From contig JAJZCR010000020.1 of assembly GCA_021851715.1 (NCBI GenBank), positions 1-55,986 on the forward strand: a DNA stretch of 55,986 bases. Reading direction: 5' to 3'. Position 1 is the first letter of the stretch. Each line of letters opens with the position of its first letter. Position numbers and translations under genes: made by a program. Below are positions 40,006 through 49,418 of the stretch, piece by piece. This DNA comes from Planctomycetota bacterium (lineage in GTDB: Bacteria > Planctomycetota > Phycisphaerae > WQYP01). The notes beneath the pieces were generated by a model that worked only from the letters and a program-made list of their open reading frames with translations, was not told the origin of the DNA and searched no databases.

Positions 40006-40176
40006 CTATCGGGATTTGGACAACTGCGCGACCTGCTGCTGTAACGCTGCGATGGTGGCATCACGCTGGGCCAACTGTGCGCCGAGCTTGGCAATCACGG
40101 CGTCACGCTGGGCGAGTTGCCGCGTTAAATCGGCAATGCGCTGCTCATAGGCTTGTTCGGTACGCGCTTTGACCAA
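40006..40176 (-). CDS. short coiled-coil frame, unknown
   Basis: A TTG-started frame of 56 residues that is almost wholly heptad-like: EQAYEQRIADLTRQLAQRDA then AVIAKLGAQLAQRDATIAAL. The unit QLAQRDA(V/T)IA is repeated. Upstream stops and the lack of a good start suggest the remnant of a larger protein, possibly a transposase-linked coiled coil. Confidence 0.3.
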   Translation of the reverse strand: MVKARTEQAYEQRIADLTRQLAQRDAVIAKLGAQLAQRDATIAALQQQVAQLSKSR

Positions 40177-40552
40177 TCCTTTGATCCGAAATTACTTGAT
40201 TGGATGGATTGCGTGGAATTCTAAAATTTTATTTCAAACTTTCTTCAGGAGAATTTGGGTTGCTTTTTTTTTGGGGGGGTATAATTTAATCACAGTTAGA
40301 CTTGCTGTGAGTCTGACCGGCCGAAAGGCCGTGAACGGTTACGAGGTCGCTATGTCTGATAAGAAAAATACGTGATCAGAGGCATGCCGACCAGGGTATA
40401 AGGCGCTTAGAACGGAGGCGCAACCGGGGCGGCGGCTTTGAGTGGTTGCGCGGCCAGAAGTTTATCCATCATTGATCTCAATAAATTTAGCAGCGCCCCG
40501 TGAATAGAATTGTCGTCCATATTGGTGATAGATTGTAAGCGGAGAATGCTCT
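40177..40552. other. AT-richer gap around leader copy 2
   Basis: About 375 bp, clearly poorer in GC than the core genome. Apart from the leader element, it shows a T8-G7 homopolymer pair at 40264-40279 just before the TATAAT. No intact gene is visible. Confidence 0.4.
40280..40343 (+). promoter_or_regulatory. structured leader-like element, copy 2
   Basis: TATAAT at 40280-40285, a stem GACT/AGTC with a 7-base loop (40299-40302/40310-40313), then the 28-base block shared with copy 1 (40314-40341), with CGGCC-GAAA-GGCCG. An ATG at 40351 gives only MSDKKNT before a stop. As in copy 1, a promoter-plus-leader arrangement is kept while the following gene is missing. Confidence 0.5.
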
Positions 40553-41557
40553 ATGGCTAAAACTGCTAACAGGAATGGCGCTTTTTCGTGTAAGTTTTCC
40601 GATTGGGATTCGACTGGTGGCGTTGAGATGTGGGCGACAGGGCGAATACCGTTTGAGCCAAAGGATAAGGATGAGGTAAAAGAAGCTCGTGACCGGCTTA
40701 AAAAGAGAGTAAATTGCCTCGCTGGCCATGCGGAAAAAGCCACTCCTAATCAAAGGGTGCGGCACGCCGTGTACCGTTCGCCCTGCGACAGCAGCAATGC
40801 ACGCAATGCACGCAATGCAAGCGATGTCGAGAACATTCTAACCTACAACATTGATGTATGGACCTCGGTTACGAAGGAGTGGCCCGTCCTGCGTTTTGAA
40901 CAGGCATTTTGCAATCCGCCTGTGAATCCTGAACTTCCCGGAGCTATGCACCATTATTCGTATAGGCTCCGCGATGAATCTGATCACCTTGATTGCTTCG
41001 ACCATTACAAACTGGAGGCACCTCGCTGGGAAATAGACGTTGATCTAAGTCGTGTCCCAAAGGTCGTGGATGGCTGCACGCAATACCGATACTGGTTCGC
41101 AACCAGCAAGGCTATTGTGGATGCCCGGCAATCAAATGTACCCAAAGTTGCCGCCGAAAATCGCTTTGCTCTAAAGGTACAGATAGGCGCCCCGAACGAC
41201 GGGGCGGTCTACGTGAAAAAACTTCTCGACGGCATCATCACCGCGATGCACCCATATGAGCCAACAAGTAAGTCAAAAAGTCCGGAACTGCAAAATATAG
41301 ATAATGTCGTGGAAGGAATAGGGCGCAAGTTCCCCGATTCAGGTATTTCGGAGGAGTGCATTAAACATTTGCTCACGAAGGGTGGCAAACCCCTCCCACC
41401 GTATCCATGTTTTACCGTAAAAAGTTCGCTCGATTTAATTATGAACCCCGCCGATCACAATTGCGATGCGGTGGAAGTTCACTTGGACGCAAGCATAAAG
41501 CCTGATCGCATGTGTGTGCAGCTTTTTGCCTTACCGAGACATGATATTGCCCATTGA
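40553..41557 (+). CDS. unrecognised protein, partner of metallophosphoesterase
   Basis: 334 residues; I do not recognise the family. GGAGA lies 8 bases before the ATG. The protein is soluble, mixed alpha/beta, with conserved-looking patches KEWPVLRFEQAFCNPPV, DCFDHYKLEAPRWEIDVDLS and ALKVQIGAPNDGAVYVKKLL. A 9-bp tandem repeat (40796-40822) encodes NARNARNAS. Codon use is less GC-biased than the core genome. It overlaps the next gene by 17 bp, which implies joint function. Its site between defence and transposon remnants suggests an accessory, possibly defensive, cassette. Confidence 0.7.
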   Translation: MAKTANRNGAFSCKFSDWDSTGGVEMWATGRIPFEPKDKDEVKEARDRLKKRVNCLAGHAEKATPNQRVRHAVYRSPCDSSNARNARNASDVENILTYNIDVWTSVTKEWPVLRFEQAFCNPPVNPELPGAMHHYSYRLRDESDHLDCFDHYKLEAPRWEIDVDLSRVPKVVDGCTQYRYWFATSKAIVDARQSNVPKVAAENRFALKVQIGAPNDGAVYVKKLLDGIITAMHPYEPTSKSKSPELQNIDNVVEGIGRKFPDSGISEECIKHLLTKGGKPLPPYPCFTVKSSLDLIMNPADHNCDAVEVHLDASIKPDRMCVQLFALPRHDIAH

Positions 41558-42242
41558 TCTGTTAATCTGTTCCGACACGCACGAAACCGCGCCGGCTGTA
41601 GCACCGACTCCGCAGGCTATCTGCTGGCTGCATGCCGGAGATTTTTATTTAAACCGCGATGTTGCCACTGCGGACGATGAGGCCGACGCGGAATATGCCG
41701 AAACCATGGGGCAACTGGAGGGCGGCGAAGCTTATGAATGGTTCAAGCATGCCAAGCTCCCCATGTACACTGTTCGCGGCAATCATGATGGCGACGACGC
41801 TTGGGGATTTTTTCGCACCACGAGCGACATCACCGGGAAGGTTGTTCGGCTTGCGCCTCAACTGCTGATCGTGGGCTTGGGGTGGCATGGCCGCCATTAC
41901 ACCGATCTGCCATCCAATAGAGATTTTCAGAGAGCCTGTGCCGCGGTTGGCCAAGGGGTTCGCCGGTTAAAAGCCCCTGCCGATTGGCTGATTCTGCTTT
42001 CGCATTATCCCGTTTACTCACCCCCGGCCCAAAGCACATCGCCTGATGCTTTTAGCTGCCTGCGCGACCTTGCCGATGAAATTGAGCCGGCGGCTATCGT
42101 GCAAGGGCATGTCCATGAATGGGCGGGAACCCAATATGAGGTTTCAGCCGGTGGCCGGCGCGTGCTGATAATCAACCCCGGACCAGCCGGCGGCATTTTG
42201 AGCCTTGATTTCGCGACAAATAGTGCATCGTTTCGTATGTAA
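41541..42242 (+). CDS. calcineurin-like metallophosphoesterase
   Basis: 233 residues from the ATG at 41541, which lies inside the end of the preceding gene. The complete metal site is visible: ICSDTHE, HAGDFYL, VRGNHDGDDA, LLSHYPVY and VQGHVHEW. Enzymes of this fold hydrolyse phosphomono- or diesters, including cyclic nucleotides and nucleic acids; the substrate here is unknown. There is no signal peptide, so it acts in the cytoplasm. Its partner gene is unrecognised. Confidence 0.88.
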   Translation: MILPIDLLICSDTHETAPAVAPTPQAICWLHAGDFYLNRDVATADDEADAEYAETMGQLEGGEAYEWFKHAKLPMYTVRGNHDGDDAWGFFRTTSDITGKVVRLAPQLLIVGLGWHGRHYTDLPSNRDFQRACAAVGQGVRRLKAPADWLILLSHYPVYSPPAQSTSPDAFSCLRDLADEIEPAAIVQGHVHEWAGTQYEVSAGGRRVLIINPGPAGGILSLDFATNSASFRM

Positions 42243-42519
42243 CTTTATCGCACTTTGGACACGCGACGGTGCGATCCATCGTTCATGGTAAATTGTAAAT
42301 TCGGGACTGCCCCTAATTTCTGGTGAGGCATGTCCATGGATTGAAAAGCTGATTGCAGTCAAGGCCATGAACACCACCCCTGATCCTGAAACTGCAAATT
42401 GGGCCGGCGGGACCGACGATATGTTGCATGACCGTTTGGCCGCCGTCGGGTTGGTCAAACCGCGTGAACAGAACCAAACGATCTTGGCGGCCTTCGGATG
42501 TTGGCGCGTCCGAAACCGG

Positions 42520-42957
42520 CTACTTCGGGCGGTTGATGCGTAATTCGACCGCAGCCAACGTAGCGAGTATGTCATCGAAACCCTTCGGCTCTGCAACGAA
42601 CATATCCAGCATCGCCTGGTAGTCGCGCCGCAGCGTGGGCAATCTCTTAGATGGTGGGACCAAGTGAAATGTTCCGGGTTTTGCCTGATCGTAATTTGCC
42701 CAGGCGCTGCCAAAGAACTGGCTCTTCCAACCCACCACTCGTGCACACAAATCGTCTCGATCCAGGGCTTTGCCAGCAACGGGATGTTGCCAGAGCGCTG
42801 CCATATCGGCGTAATGACGCACGAGTCTGTCGGGTACGGGCTTTTCAGCCGGCCGGTAGTACTCCATGTGCAGGATCGTCGCCTTCTCCCAGAAACTTCG
42901 CTCCACCTCCAAGGCCACCTTGGCTGTGAACTGCGATGTAAACCGACGCCGTTTCAC
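42520..42957 (-). pseudogene. transposase OrfA start joined to AbiEii toxin C-terminus
   Basis: A GTG-started frame begins KRRRFTSQFTAKVALE, an IS3-type OrfA opening, and continues without a break into VERSFWEKATILHMEYYRP and then AALWQHPVAGKALDRDDLCARV...RRDYQAMLDMFV, the C-terminal part of AbiEii/AbiGii nucleotidyltransferase toxins. The toxin's catalytic N-terminal half and its AbiEi antitoxin are missing. Longer starts up to 43086 add unrelated residues. Probably a dead remnant, though the open frame could be translated. Confidence 0.7.
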
Positions 42958-43330
42958 CGGCACAACATGTACTGCAAAAATTGGGAAAAAACTACCGTAG
43001 CAGCGTGCCCGGTTTTTGGGGAGCATTACAAATCGTCCTGCCTCCGATATCCGCTCCCCGCAGGATCGATACCATTTTTCCCGCACTCAATCGCTTCTTG
43101 TTCGTAGAGCTTCCAGTCCTTTCTTTACCGAGAGGCTATTACGATCGAGTGGCGTCATTTTAGGGGCGCAGGACAATTTCACGGACTACTTGCTGCGCCT
43201 TTCGGGTCCAAGGCTGACTTTGCCGGACGTAGCGAGTCCGAGGGCGGAAGATGTCGGAAGCGCCCGTGCTTATTGGTGATAGTCCTGTTTTGGCGGCCTT
43301 CGGCCACGCTGGTCTAAATGGGTCGAAAAA

Positions 43331-43401
43331 CTGGGGGACAAGGATTCGAACCTTGACAAACAGATTCAGAGTCTGCTGTGCTACCGTTACACCATCCCCC
43401 A
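43331..43401 (-). tRNA. tRNA-Gln (anticodon CTG)
   Basis: Cloverleaf read on the minus strand: acceptor TGGGGGA/TCCCCCA with discriminator G, D arm GTGTAACGGTAGCAC, anticodon loop CTCTGAA giving anticodon CTG, and T arm CAAGGTTCGAATCCTTG. CCA is not encoded. Its 3' end faces the accessory island, the usual orientation for tRNA-targeted integration. Confidence 0.93.
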
Positions 43402-43506
43402 ATGGACGACCGATCATCTTACGCCATGAGCGTATTGCGTACAAGCCGGCCCGGCCCCGGATGCCGGGCACCTGGTCGCCGGGCTGCAGCGGCAGTCGCC
43501 GCGCGG

Positions 43507-43518
43507 TATAATGGGGCG
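43507..43518 (+). promoter_or_regulatory. TMEM175 gene -10 element, leaderless start
   Basis: A consensus TATAAT at 43507-43512 ends 6 bases before the ATG, so transcription should start at or next to the start codon. No Shine-Dalgarno fits between. Confidence 0.6.
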
Positions 43519-44106
43519 ATGAAAACCAACCGCCTGGAAGCGTTCAGCGACGGTGTTATCGCCATCATCATTACTATTATGGTGCTGAATTTGAAAGTGC
43601 CGCATGGCACGAGTGTTGCCGCCCTTTTACCCGTGCTGCCCGTGTTTCTCAACTATGCATTAAGTTTTATTTACATTGGCATTTACTGGAACAACCATCA
43701 CCATCTTTTGCATGCCACCCGCGAAATCAGTTCGCCGATGATGTGGGCCAACCTGCACCTGCTTTTCTGGCTGTCGCTGATACCTTTTGTTACGGGCTGG
43801 ATGGGTGAAAATCATTTTTCGGCCGTGCCCACGGCTCTCTATGGTTTGGTGCTGTTGATGGCGGCGATCGCGTATTTTATCCTGCAATGGAGCATTATTC
43901 TGGGGCAGGGGAGCGATTCACTTCTGGCGGGTGCCCTTGGGCGAGATCGCAAAGGCAAGTTGTCCATGTTGAGCTATGCCGCGGCCATTGTCCTGGCCTT
44001 CGTCAACCATTGGCTTTCGGATGGGTTGTACATCCTGATAGCCATTGTCTGGTTAGTGCCCGATCAACGCATTGCACGGGCGCTGAAAGACCATCTGAAG
44101 GAGTAG
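43519..44106 (+). CDS. TMEM175-like (DUF1211) membrane channel protein
   Basis: 195 residues with about six membrane helices. The signature RLEAFSDGVIAIIITIMVL at the N-terminus is the FSD motif of the TMEM175 potassium-channel family, followed by NHHHLLHA and WANLHLLFWLSLIPF. Bacterial members are weakly selective potassium channels; activity here is inferred. The start is the ATG directly after the -10 element. Confidence 0.88.
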   Translation: MKTNRLEAFSDGVIAIIITIMVLNLKVPHGTSVAALLPVLPVFLNYALSFIYIGIYWNNHHHLLHATREISSPMMWANLHLLFWLSLIPFVTGWMGENHFSAVPTALYGLVLLMAAIAYFILQWSIILGQGSDSLLAGALGRDRKGKLSMLSYAAAIVLAFVNHWLSDGLYILIAIVWLVPDQRIARALKDHLKE

Positions 44107-44272
44107 CCGCCCGGCACGCACTTTCATAAACGCGGGATGCGAGTTTCAAACCCGAAAAGAGGCAGGAGCTTGTTGGATACCATGGGGTTGGGTATCTTGC
44201 TGGCTTGGAAAAGGAATCAATATCCATGGCCTTAAGCCCCCGTATCCAGTCGTCCCATCAAACAGGTGAAGC

Positions 44273-45226
44273 ATGACGGCAACGAATTTGGCTGCTGCGA
44301 TCGACGGTGTCATGGGCGAAGCGGGGGGGACGCCGTCGCGTCGCGCGGCCCGGCGCTTTGGCCGGAATCGGACGGCGCTGGCGGGTTTGCTGGGTTTGGC
44401 GGTGCTGGTGGTGATTTGCTATGGCACCCTGCCGTGGACGCTTGGTTCTTATGCCCGACAAAATTTGCATGATACGCTGCATACTCCGACGCCGGCACAC
44501 CTGATGGGGACGGATCGGCTGGGGCGAGATTTATTTTCGCGCTGGTCGCTGGGAGGGGCAATTTCCATGGGAATTGGATTGGCGTCGGCGGCCATCAGCG
44601 TGGTGATTGGCGTGGGGGTGGGGGTAGTAGCGGGCTATACGGGGGGGCGGGTGGATGCGGTGCTGATGCGGGCGGTGGATGTGCTTTACGGTTTACCATA
44701 CATATTGCTGGTGATTTTGCTGCGGGTTACGCTGGTGGGGCGGATGACGGGCGCTTTGACGTGGCTGGGCTTGCCGCATCCGCAGGAGATGGCGGGAATA
44801 GGGGTGCTGCTGGTTGGTATTGGCTCTGTAAGCTGGTTGACGATGGCGCGGGTGGTTCGCGGGCAGGTGATGGCGCTGCGCGATCGGCCGTTTGTGGAAG
44901 CGGCCCGGGCCTTGGGGCTAAGCCCGGCGCGGGTGATATGGAAACATATTTTGCCCAACGTGGCCGGCCCGATTGTGGTGTATGCCACGCTGACTGTTCC
45001 GTCCGCGATTCTGGCGGAGTCTTTTTTGAGCTTTCTGGGGCTGGGGGTGCAGCCACCGGTACCGACCTGGGGTAACCTGGCCTCGGCTGGGGTGGCGGCG
45101 ATCAACCCCATTCATATTCGCTGGTGGTTGATATTCTGGCCCTGCGCAGGTCTGACGGTGGGGCTGCTAAGTTTGAATTTTCTCGGCGACGGCCTGCGAG
45201 ATGCGTTGGACCCGCGGCAGGGTTAA
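44273..45226 (+). CDS. oligopeptide ABC transporter permease (C type, first)
   Basis: 317 residues, first gene of a six-gene peptide importer operon. DppC/OppC hallmarks are HLMGTDRLGRDLFSRW, the EAA loop EAARALGLSPARVIWKHILP, and SFLSFLGLGVQPPVPTWGNL. About six membrane helices. A second C-type permease follows downstream, so the complex may choose between DppB-C1 and DppB-C2, or one may be specialised. 57 bp separate it from the binding protein gene. Confidence 0.88.
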   Translation: MTATNLAAAIDGVMGEAGGTPSRRAARRFGRNRTALAGLLGLAVLVVICYGTLPWTLGSYARQNLHDTLHTPTPAHLMGTDRLGRDLFSRWSLGGAISMGIGLASAAISVVIGVGVGVVAGYTGGRVDAVLMRAVDVLYGLPYILLVILLRVTLVGRMTGALTWLGLPHPQEMAGIGVLLVGIGSVSWLTMARVVRGQVMALRDRPFVEAARALGLSPARVIWKHILPNVAGPIVVYATLTVPSAILAESFLSFLGLGVQPPVPTWGNLASAGVAAINPIHIRWWLIFWPCAGLTVGLLSLNFLGDGLRDALDPRQG

Positions 45227-45283
45227 AATTGTGAAGGTTTTTGCGTCCGGCGGCAACAAACCCCTGATAGTTTCGGAGAATGC

Positions 45284-47128
45284 ATGAACAATCGCTTTAC
45301 GGTCAAGGATTTCATCTACATGCTGCTGCTGGTGGCGGCTTTGGTGTTGCTGGGGCTGATGCTGGGGGCGATGAATTACCAGACCGGGCAACTGGTAAGC
45401 CTGCGCAAACAGATCACCACGGGCAACCGGCTGGAACTGGAAGCTATTGCCCGGCTGCATAGCGTGGCGGGTGCAGCTTCGGTGAGCACCCCAAGCAGCC
45501 CCAGGCAGGCCAACATCCGTACAACCCTGGCCAATGGAGATCGGTACGTATGTTATCCGCAGGTGCCGATATTTCCGGGCAGCCCATACAAGTTGCCTGG
45601 TTATGCCCCTGGTGATTGGCTGGTGCAGAACCTGGGCAGCGAGCCACATTCGCTGATACCGTTTGTGACCCGAAGTGCTACGGCCAGTGACGTTCAGGGA
45701 GAAGTGCTGGAGTCGCTTCTGGCCCGCAACCCGGTGACGTTGCATTGGGTTCCGTGGCTGTCGCGCAGTTATCTGGTTTCCAAAAATGGATTGAAAATCA
45801 CCTTCAAGCTGCGCCGGCGGGCGTGTTTCAGCAACGGCGATCCGGTGCTGGCATCCGATGTGGTGTTCAGTTTCAACACGATGATGAATCCGCAGGTGAA
45901 TGACGCCCAGAACTGGCCCTATTATTCCGATGTGAAATCCTGTGTGGCCACGGGCAAGCGCACGGTGATATTCACCTTCAAAAAGCCGTATTTCAAGGCC
46001 CTGGAGGAAGTGGGTGGTTTTTCGATTTTGCCGGAGAAGGTCTATCAATTCACCAAAGCCAGCCAATACAACACACGCAGCCGGTTGCTGGTGGGCAGCG
46101 GGCCGTATGTGTTGTACCACTGGGCACCGGGGCAGGAAATGGTGTTGAAGAAAAATCCGCGGTACTGGGGTCCTCCGCCGGTATTCAACCGCATTGTGTT
46201 TCGCTTTATTGAGAATCCGGACTCGGCATTGGCCACGTATTTGAAAGGTGGAATAGATTCGGACGGGGTGGAGCCGTCCCAGTGGAGAAAGTACACAGCC
46301 GAACCGGGGTTTACCAGCCGCAATCACTGCTACAAGTATCTGACTTCCAGCTCGGGCTATTTATATGTGGGTTGGAATCTCAAAAGTCCGATGTTTAAGG
46401 ATCGCCGCACGCGGGTGGCGCTGGCGATGCTGGTGAACGTGCCGGCGATCATCAAAACATTTTTATATGGCATGGCCGTGCCGATCACCGGCCCGTTTAA
46501 TCCACTTTCTCCACAGAATGACCGGAAGATTAAACCGATTCCGTATGACCCGGCGGCGGCAAAAATTCTGTTGCAAAAGGCGGGTTGGCGCATGGGGCCC
46601 AATGGCGTGCTGATGCGAAATGGGCAGGAATTTAAGTTCAGCCTGCTGATACCGTCGCAACAGCCGCTGATTCAGAAGATATGTGTGTATCTGCAGCGGC
46701 AATGGGCAACGGCGGGGATTGACTGCCGGATCTCGCCGGTGGAGTTCAGTATTATGATTCGACGGTTGAACCACCGTCAATTTACGGCCACATTGCTGGG
46801 CTGGACGGGCAGTATCGAGAGTGACCCGTACCAGATTTTTGATTCCAAAAGTTATCTGAATGAGGGGAGCAACGCCGGAGATTTTGACAATGCCGAGGCG
46901 GACAAATTGATTTCTCAGGGACGGCGGGAGATCAATACGGCCCGGCGCATGCGGATTTGGCACCAGTTGCAACGGGTGATTTATCGCCAGCAGCCGTATT
47001 TGTTTCTGTTCACCCGCGATTCACTTTCGTTTGTTCAAGGGCGGTTCCGCAACACCAAGCCTGTGGGCAAGTTCGGGCTGAACTCCGCGAATTGGTACGT
47101 GCCATTGAAGCAGCAGAAATACCCGTAG
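45284..47128 (+). CDS. oligopeptide-binding protein (SBP family 5), membrane-anchored
   Basis: 614 residues. Captures peptides or other substrates for the importer. Family 5 features: GLKITFKLRRRACFSNGDPV, the ASDVVFSFNTM segment, GSGPYVLYHWAPGQEMVL, and a late GWTGSIESDPYQ. Instead of a lipobox it has one N-terminal membrane helix (FIYMLLLVAALVLLGLMLGA) followed by a short coiled stretch, so it is tethered to the membrane by a helix. The ligand is not determined. Confidence 0.9.
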   Translation: MNNRFTVKDFIYMLLLVAALVLLGLMLGAMNYQTGQLVSLRKQITTGNRLELEAIARLHSVAGAASVSTPSSPRQANIRTTLANGDRYVCYPQVPIFPGSPYKLPGYAPGDWLVQNLGSEPHSLIPFVTRSATASDVQGEVLESLLARNPVTLHWVPWLSRSYLVSKNGLKITFKLRRRACFSNGDPVLASDVVFSFNTMMNPQVNDAQNWPYYSDVKSCVATGKRTVIFTFKKPYFKALEEVGGFSILPEKVYQFTKASQYNTRSRLLVGSGPYVLYHWAPGQEMVLKKNPRYWGPPPVFNRIVFRFIENPDSALATYLKGGIDSDGVEPSQWRKYTAEPGFTSRNHCYKYLTSSSGYLYVGWNLKSPMFKDRRTRVALAMLVNVPAIIKTFLYGMAVPITGPFNPLSPQNDRKIKPIPYDPAAAKILLQKAGWRMGPNGVLMRNGQEFKFSLLIPSQQPLIQKICVYLQRQWATAGIDCRISPVEFSIMIRRLNHRQFTATLLGWTGSIESDPYQIFDSKSYLNEGSNAGDFDNAEADKLISQGRREINTARRMRIWHQLQRVIYRQQPYLFLFTRDSLSFVQGRFRNTKPVGKFGLNSANWYVPLKQQKYP

Positions 47129-47165
47129 TGTATCCGGCGGAAACGAATTCTACTTCGGACTCAGT

Positions 47166-48179
47166 ATGACCAGTTATATTATCCGCCGCCTACTGCTGAT
47201 GGTTCCCACGCTGTTGGGCATGACATTTATGCTTTTTGCGATAGTGCGCTTCGCGCCCGGGCTGCGCGAAGCGGGACAGGCGAACGCGGTTCAGGGGATG
47301 ATGCAATCGAAGCAGGCCCAGAAGCAGGAACAACTGCTGGTAGCCGAGCGGTTGCACCTGGTGGATAAAAACGGCCATCCGATCAGTCTGCCGATGCAAT
47401 ATGTTCTTTGGCTCAAAAGCACGTGCGAAGGGCATTTGGGGACGAGTCTGGAATACCCGGAACCGGTGCTCAAACTCATCGAGCAGCGGTTGCCCGTGAC
47501 GTTGACCATCAATCTAATTTCGATGATCGTCATCTATCTGGTGGCGGTGCCGGGGGGATTATTGGCGGCGCTGTATCGGGATCGACTTTTTGATCGGGGT
47601 TATGGGTTCATCAGCCTGGCGTTATATTCGCTGCCGGCGATATGGGTGGGTTCCAGCCTGCTGGGCTTTTTTGCCAACCCGGAATTCTTCAACTGGTTTC
47701 CCGCGGCCGGGCTGCATTCAACCAATACGGAGTCGATGGATTTTTTTCAATACATCGGGGATTATTTTTATCATATTACGCTGCCCATTGTGTGTTCCAC
47801 CTACGCTGGATTCGCCTTTTTGAGCAAGCAGGTGCGTGGTTCAATTTTGGAAAATCTGGGGCAGGATTACATTCGCACGGCCCGGGCCAAGGGGGTTAAA
47901 GGCTCCACGGTGATGGTGCGACACGTGTTTCGTAACAGCCTGCTGACCTTGATCACCTTGACGGGCATGTCCCTGCCGGGTTTATTGGGTGGGTCCGTCA
48001 TTGTGGAGCAGATTTTTTCAATTAACGGAATGGGGCGGCTGGCGTACACGGCAACTCTCGCCCGCGACCTGCCGGTGATTCAGACGGTGGCCCTGATTGG
48101 GTCGGTATTGACGCTGCTTTCGTATCTGGCGGTGGATATCTGTTATGCGATGGCGGATCCGAGGGTGTCATATGCCTGA
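47166..48179 (+). CDS. oligopeptide ABC transporter permease (B type)
   Basis: 337 residues, DppB/OppB type, with the N-terminal YIIRRLLLMVPTLLGMTFML helix, the large periplasmic segment, and the EAA loop RTARAKGVKGSTVMVRHVFR. It overlaps the next permease gene by 8 bp. A short insertion of Gln/Lys-rich residues (MMQSKQAQKQEQLL) follows the first helix. Confidence 0.92.
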   Translation: MTSYIIRRLLLMVPTLLGMTFMLFAIVRFAPGLREAGQANAVQGMMQSKQAQKQEQLLVAERLHLVDKNGHPISLPMQYVLWLKSTCEGHLGTSLEYPEPVLKLIEQRLPVTLTINLISMIVIYLVAVPGGLLAALYRDRLFDRGYGFISLALYSLPAIWVGSSLLGFFANPEFFNWFPAAGLHSTNTESMDFFQYIGDYFYHITLPIVCSTYAGFAFLSKQVRGSILENLGQDYIRTARAKGVKGSTVMVRHVFRNSLLTLITLTGMSLPGLLGGSVIVEQIFSINGMGRLAYTATLARDLPVIQTVALIGSVLTLLSYLAVDICYAMADPRVSYA

Positions 48180-49416
48180 GACCCTTAGTCCTGCGGCACG
48201 GACGCCGGAATCCACCGTGCCGCCGCAAACATTCTGGTCGCGGGTGCGCTCGCGCGTATTCCGGCCGTGGATGGTTAAATTTTGTGCCGGCTATATTGCC
48301 CTGGTCTGCCTGATTGCGATTTTTGTGCCGTTTTTGGCCACGGGCAAGCCGTATACGTGTATCATTCCGGCGCACCACGGGGTGCCGATGCGGCGCGAAT
48401 TTCCACTGTTTCGCGACCTGACCAGCGTAAGCTGGGTTTTGCTGGTGGTGGCGGCGGCATTGGCGGCGCAGACGGGCTATGGAATTTTAACGCGGCGGTT
48501 GCCGCCGGATTTGCGTCGCCGTCGGCGGAGGATATGGCTGGCGATGGTTACGGTGGCAGCGGTGATCGCCAGCGTGCTGATTGTAACGCTGCATCACAAC
48601 CAGCTCGATGCGACGAATTATAGGTCTTTGGCGGCGCATGGCGAGATTACGCATGCGGTATTCGCACCGATTCCGTGGGGTTACGCCGCGATGGAACCGC
48701 TGGGCAAAAACCTGATCAACAAGCTGCCGTCGCAGCGGCATTGGCTGGGAACGGATGGAGACGGCCGGGATGTGCTCTCGCGGCTGCTGTGGTCCACGCG
48801 GGTGGCGATGGGCATTGGCTTTATCAGCCAGTTTATCGCGCTGGCCATTGGCGTGATGGTGGGGGCGATGACCGGCTATTTTTCCGGCATTGTGGACATT
48901 CTATTCATGCGGCTGGTGGAAATTGTGGAATCGATTCCATCGTTCTTTTTGATTTTAACCTTTGTGGCCATCTATGGCCGGCACATTTTTTATATCATGG
49001 TGATTTTGGGCGTGACGGGATGGACCGGTTATGCCCGGCTGCTGCGGGCGGAATTTCTGCACCTGCGGCAGTTGGATTACGTAACGGCGGCGGAAGCCGC
49101 GGGTCTGCCGCTGTGGCGGGTGCTGTTTCGGCATATTTTACCCAATGGGGTAACGCCGGTCCTGGTATCCGCAAGTTTTGGCCTGGCCGGTGCGGTGACA
49201 ATAGAATCCAGCTTAAGTTATTTGGGGGTGGGGGTGCGACCGCCAACGCCGTCGTGGGGTGAAATGCTCAATGCGGCCGGGAATCCGGCGACGGTTTTTC
49301 ACTGGTGGCAGGCGCTGGGCCCCGGCATGATGCTGTTTATTACCGTGCTGGCGTTTAATATAGTCGGGGAATCGTTCCGCGATACGTTGGATCCGCGGAA
49401 CGTCAATGCAGGATAG
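48172..49416 (+). CDS. oligopeptide ABC transporter permease (C type, second)
   Basis: 414 residues from the ATG at 48172. C-terminal two thirds are a normal DppC: HWLGTDGDGRDVLSRLLW, EAA loop AAEAAGLPLWRVLFRHILP, SSLSYLGVGVRPPTPSWGEM. The N-terminal region is longer than usual, with two extra hydrophobic helices separated by a soluble loop, as seen in yejE-type permeases. Confidence 0.9.
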   Translation: MPETLSPAARTPESTVPPQTFWSRVRSRVFRPWMVKFCAGYIALVCLIAIFVPFLATGKPYTCIIPAHHGVPMRREFPLFRDLTSVSWVLLVVAAALAAQTGYGILTRRLPPDLRRRRRRIWLAMVTVAAVIASVLIVTLHHNQLDATNYRSLAAHGEITHAVFAPIPWGYAAMEPLGKNLINKLPSQRHWLGTDGDGRDVLSRLLWSTRVAMGIGFISQFIALAIGVMVGAMTGYFSGIVDILFMRLVEIVESIPSFFLILTFVAIYGRHIFYIMVILGVTGWTGYARLLRAEFLHLRQLDYVTAAEAAGLPLWRVLFRHILPNGVTPVLVSASFGLAGAVTIESSLSYLGVGVRPPTPSWGEMLNAAGNPATVFHWWQALGPGMMLFITVLAFNIVGESFRDTLDPRNVNAG

Positions 49417-49418
49417 TT

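Noticed and set aside
40794..40822. CRISPR-like repeat
   Set aside because: Units are 9 bp, contiguous and in frame within a gene; no spacers.
45167..46327. 386-codon open frame opposite the substrate-binding protein gene
   Set aside because: Antisense to a clear family 5 binding protein; composition is that of a shadow frame.
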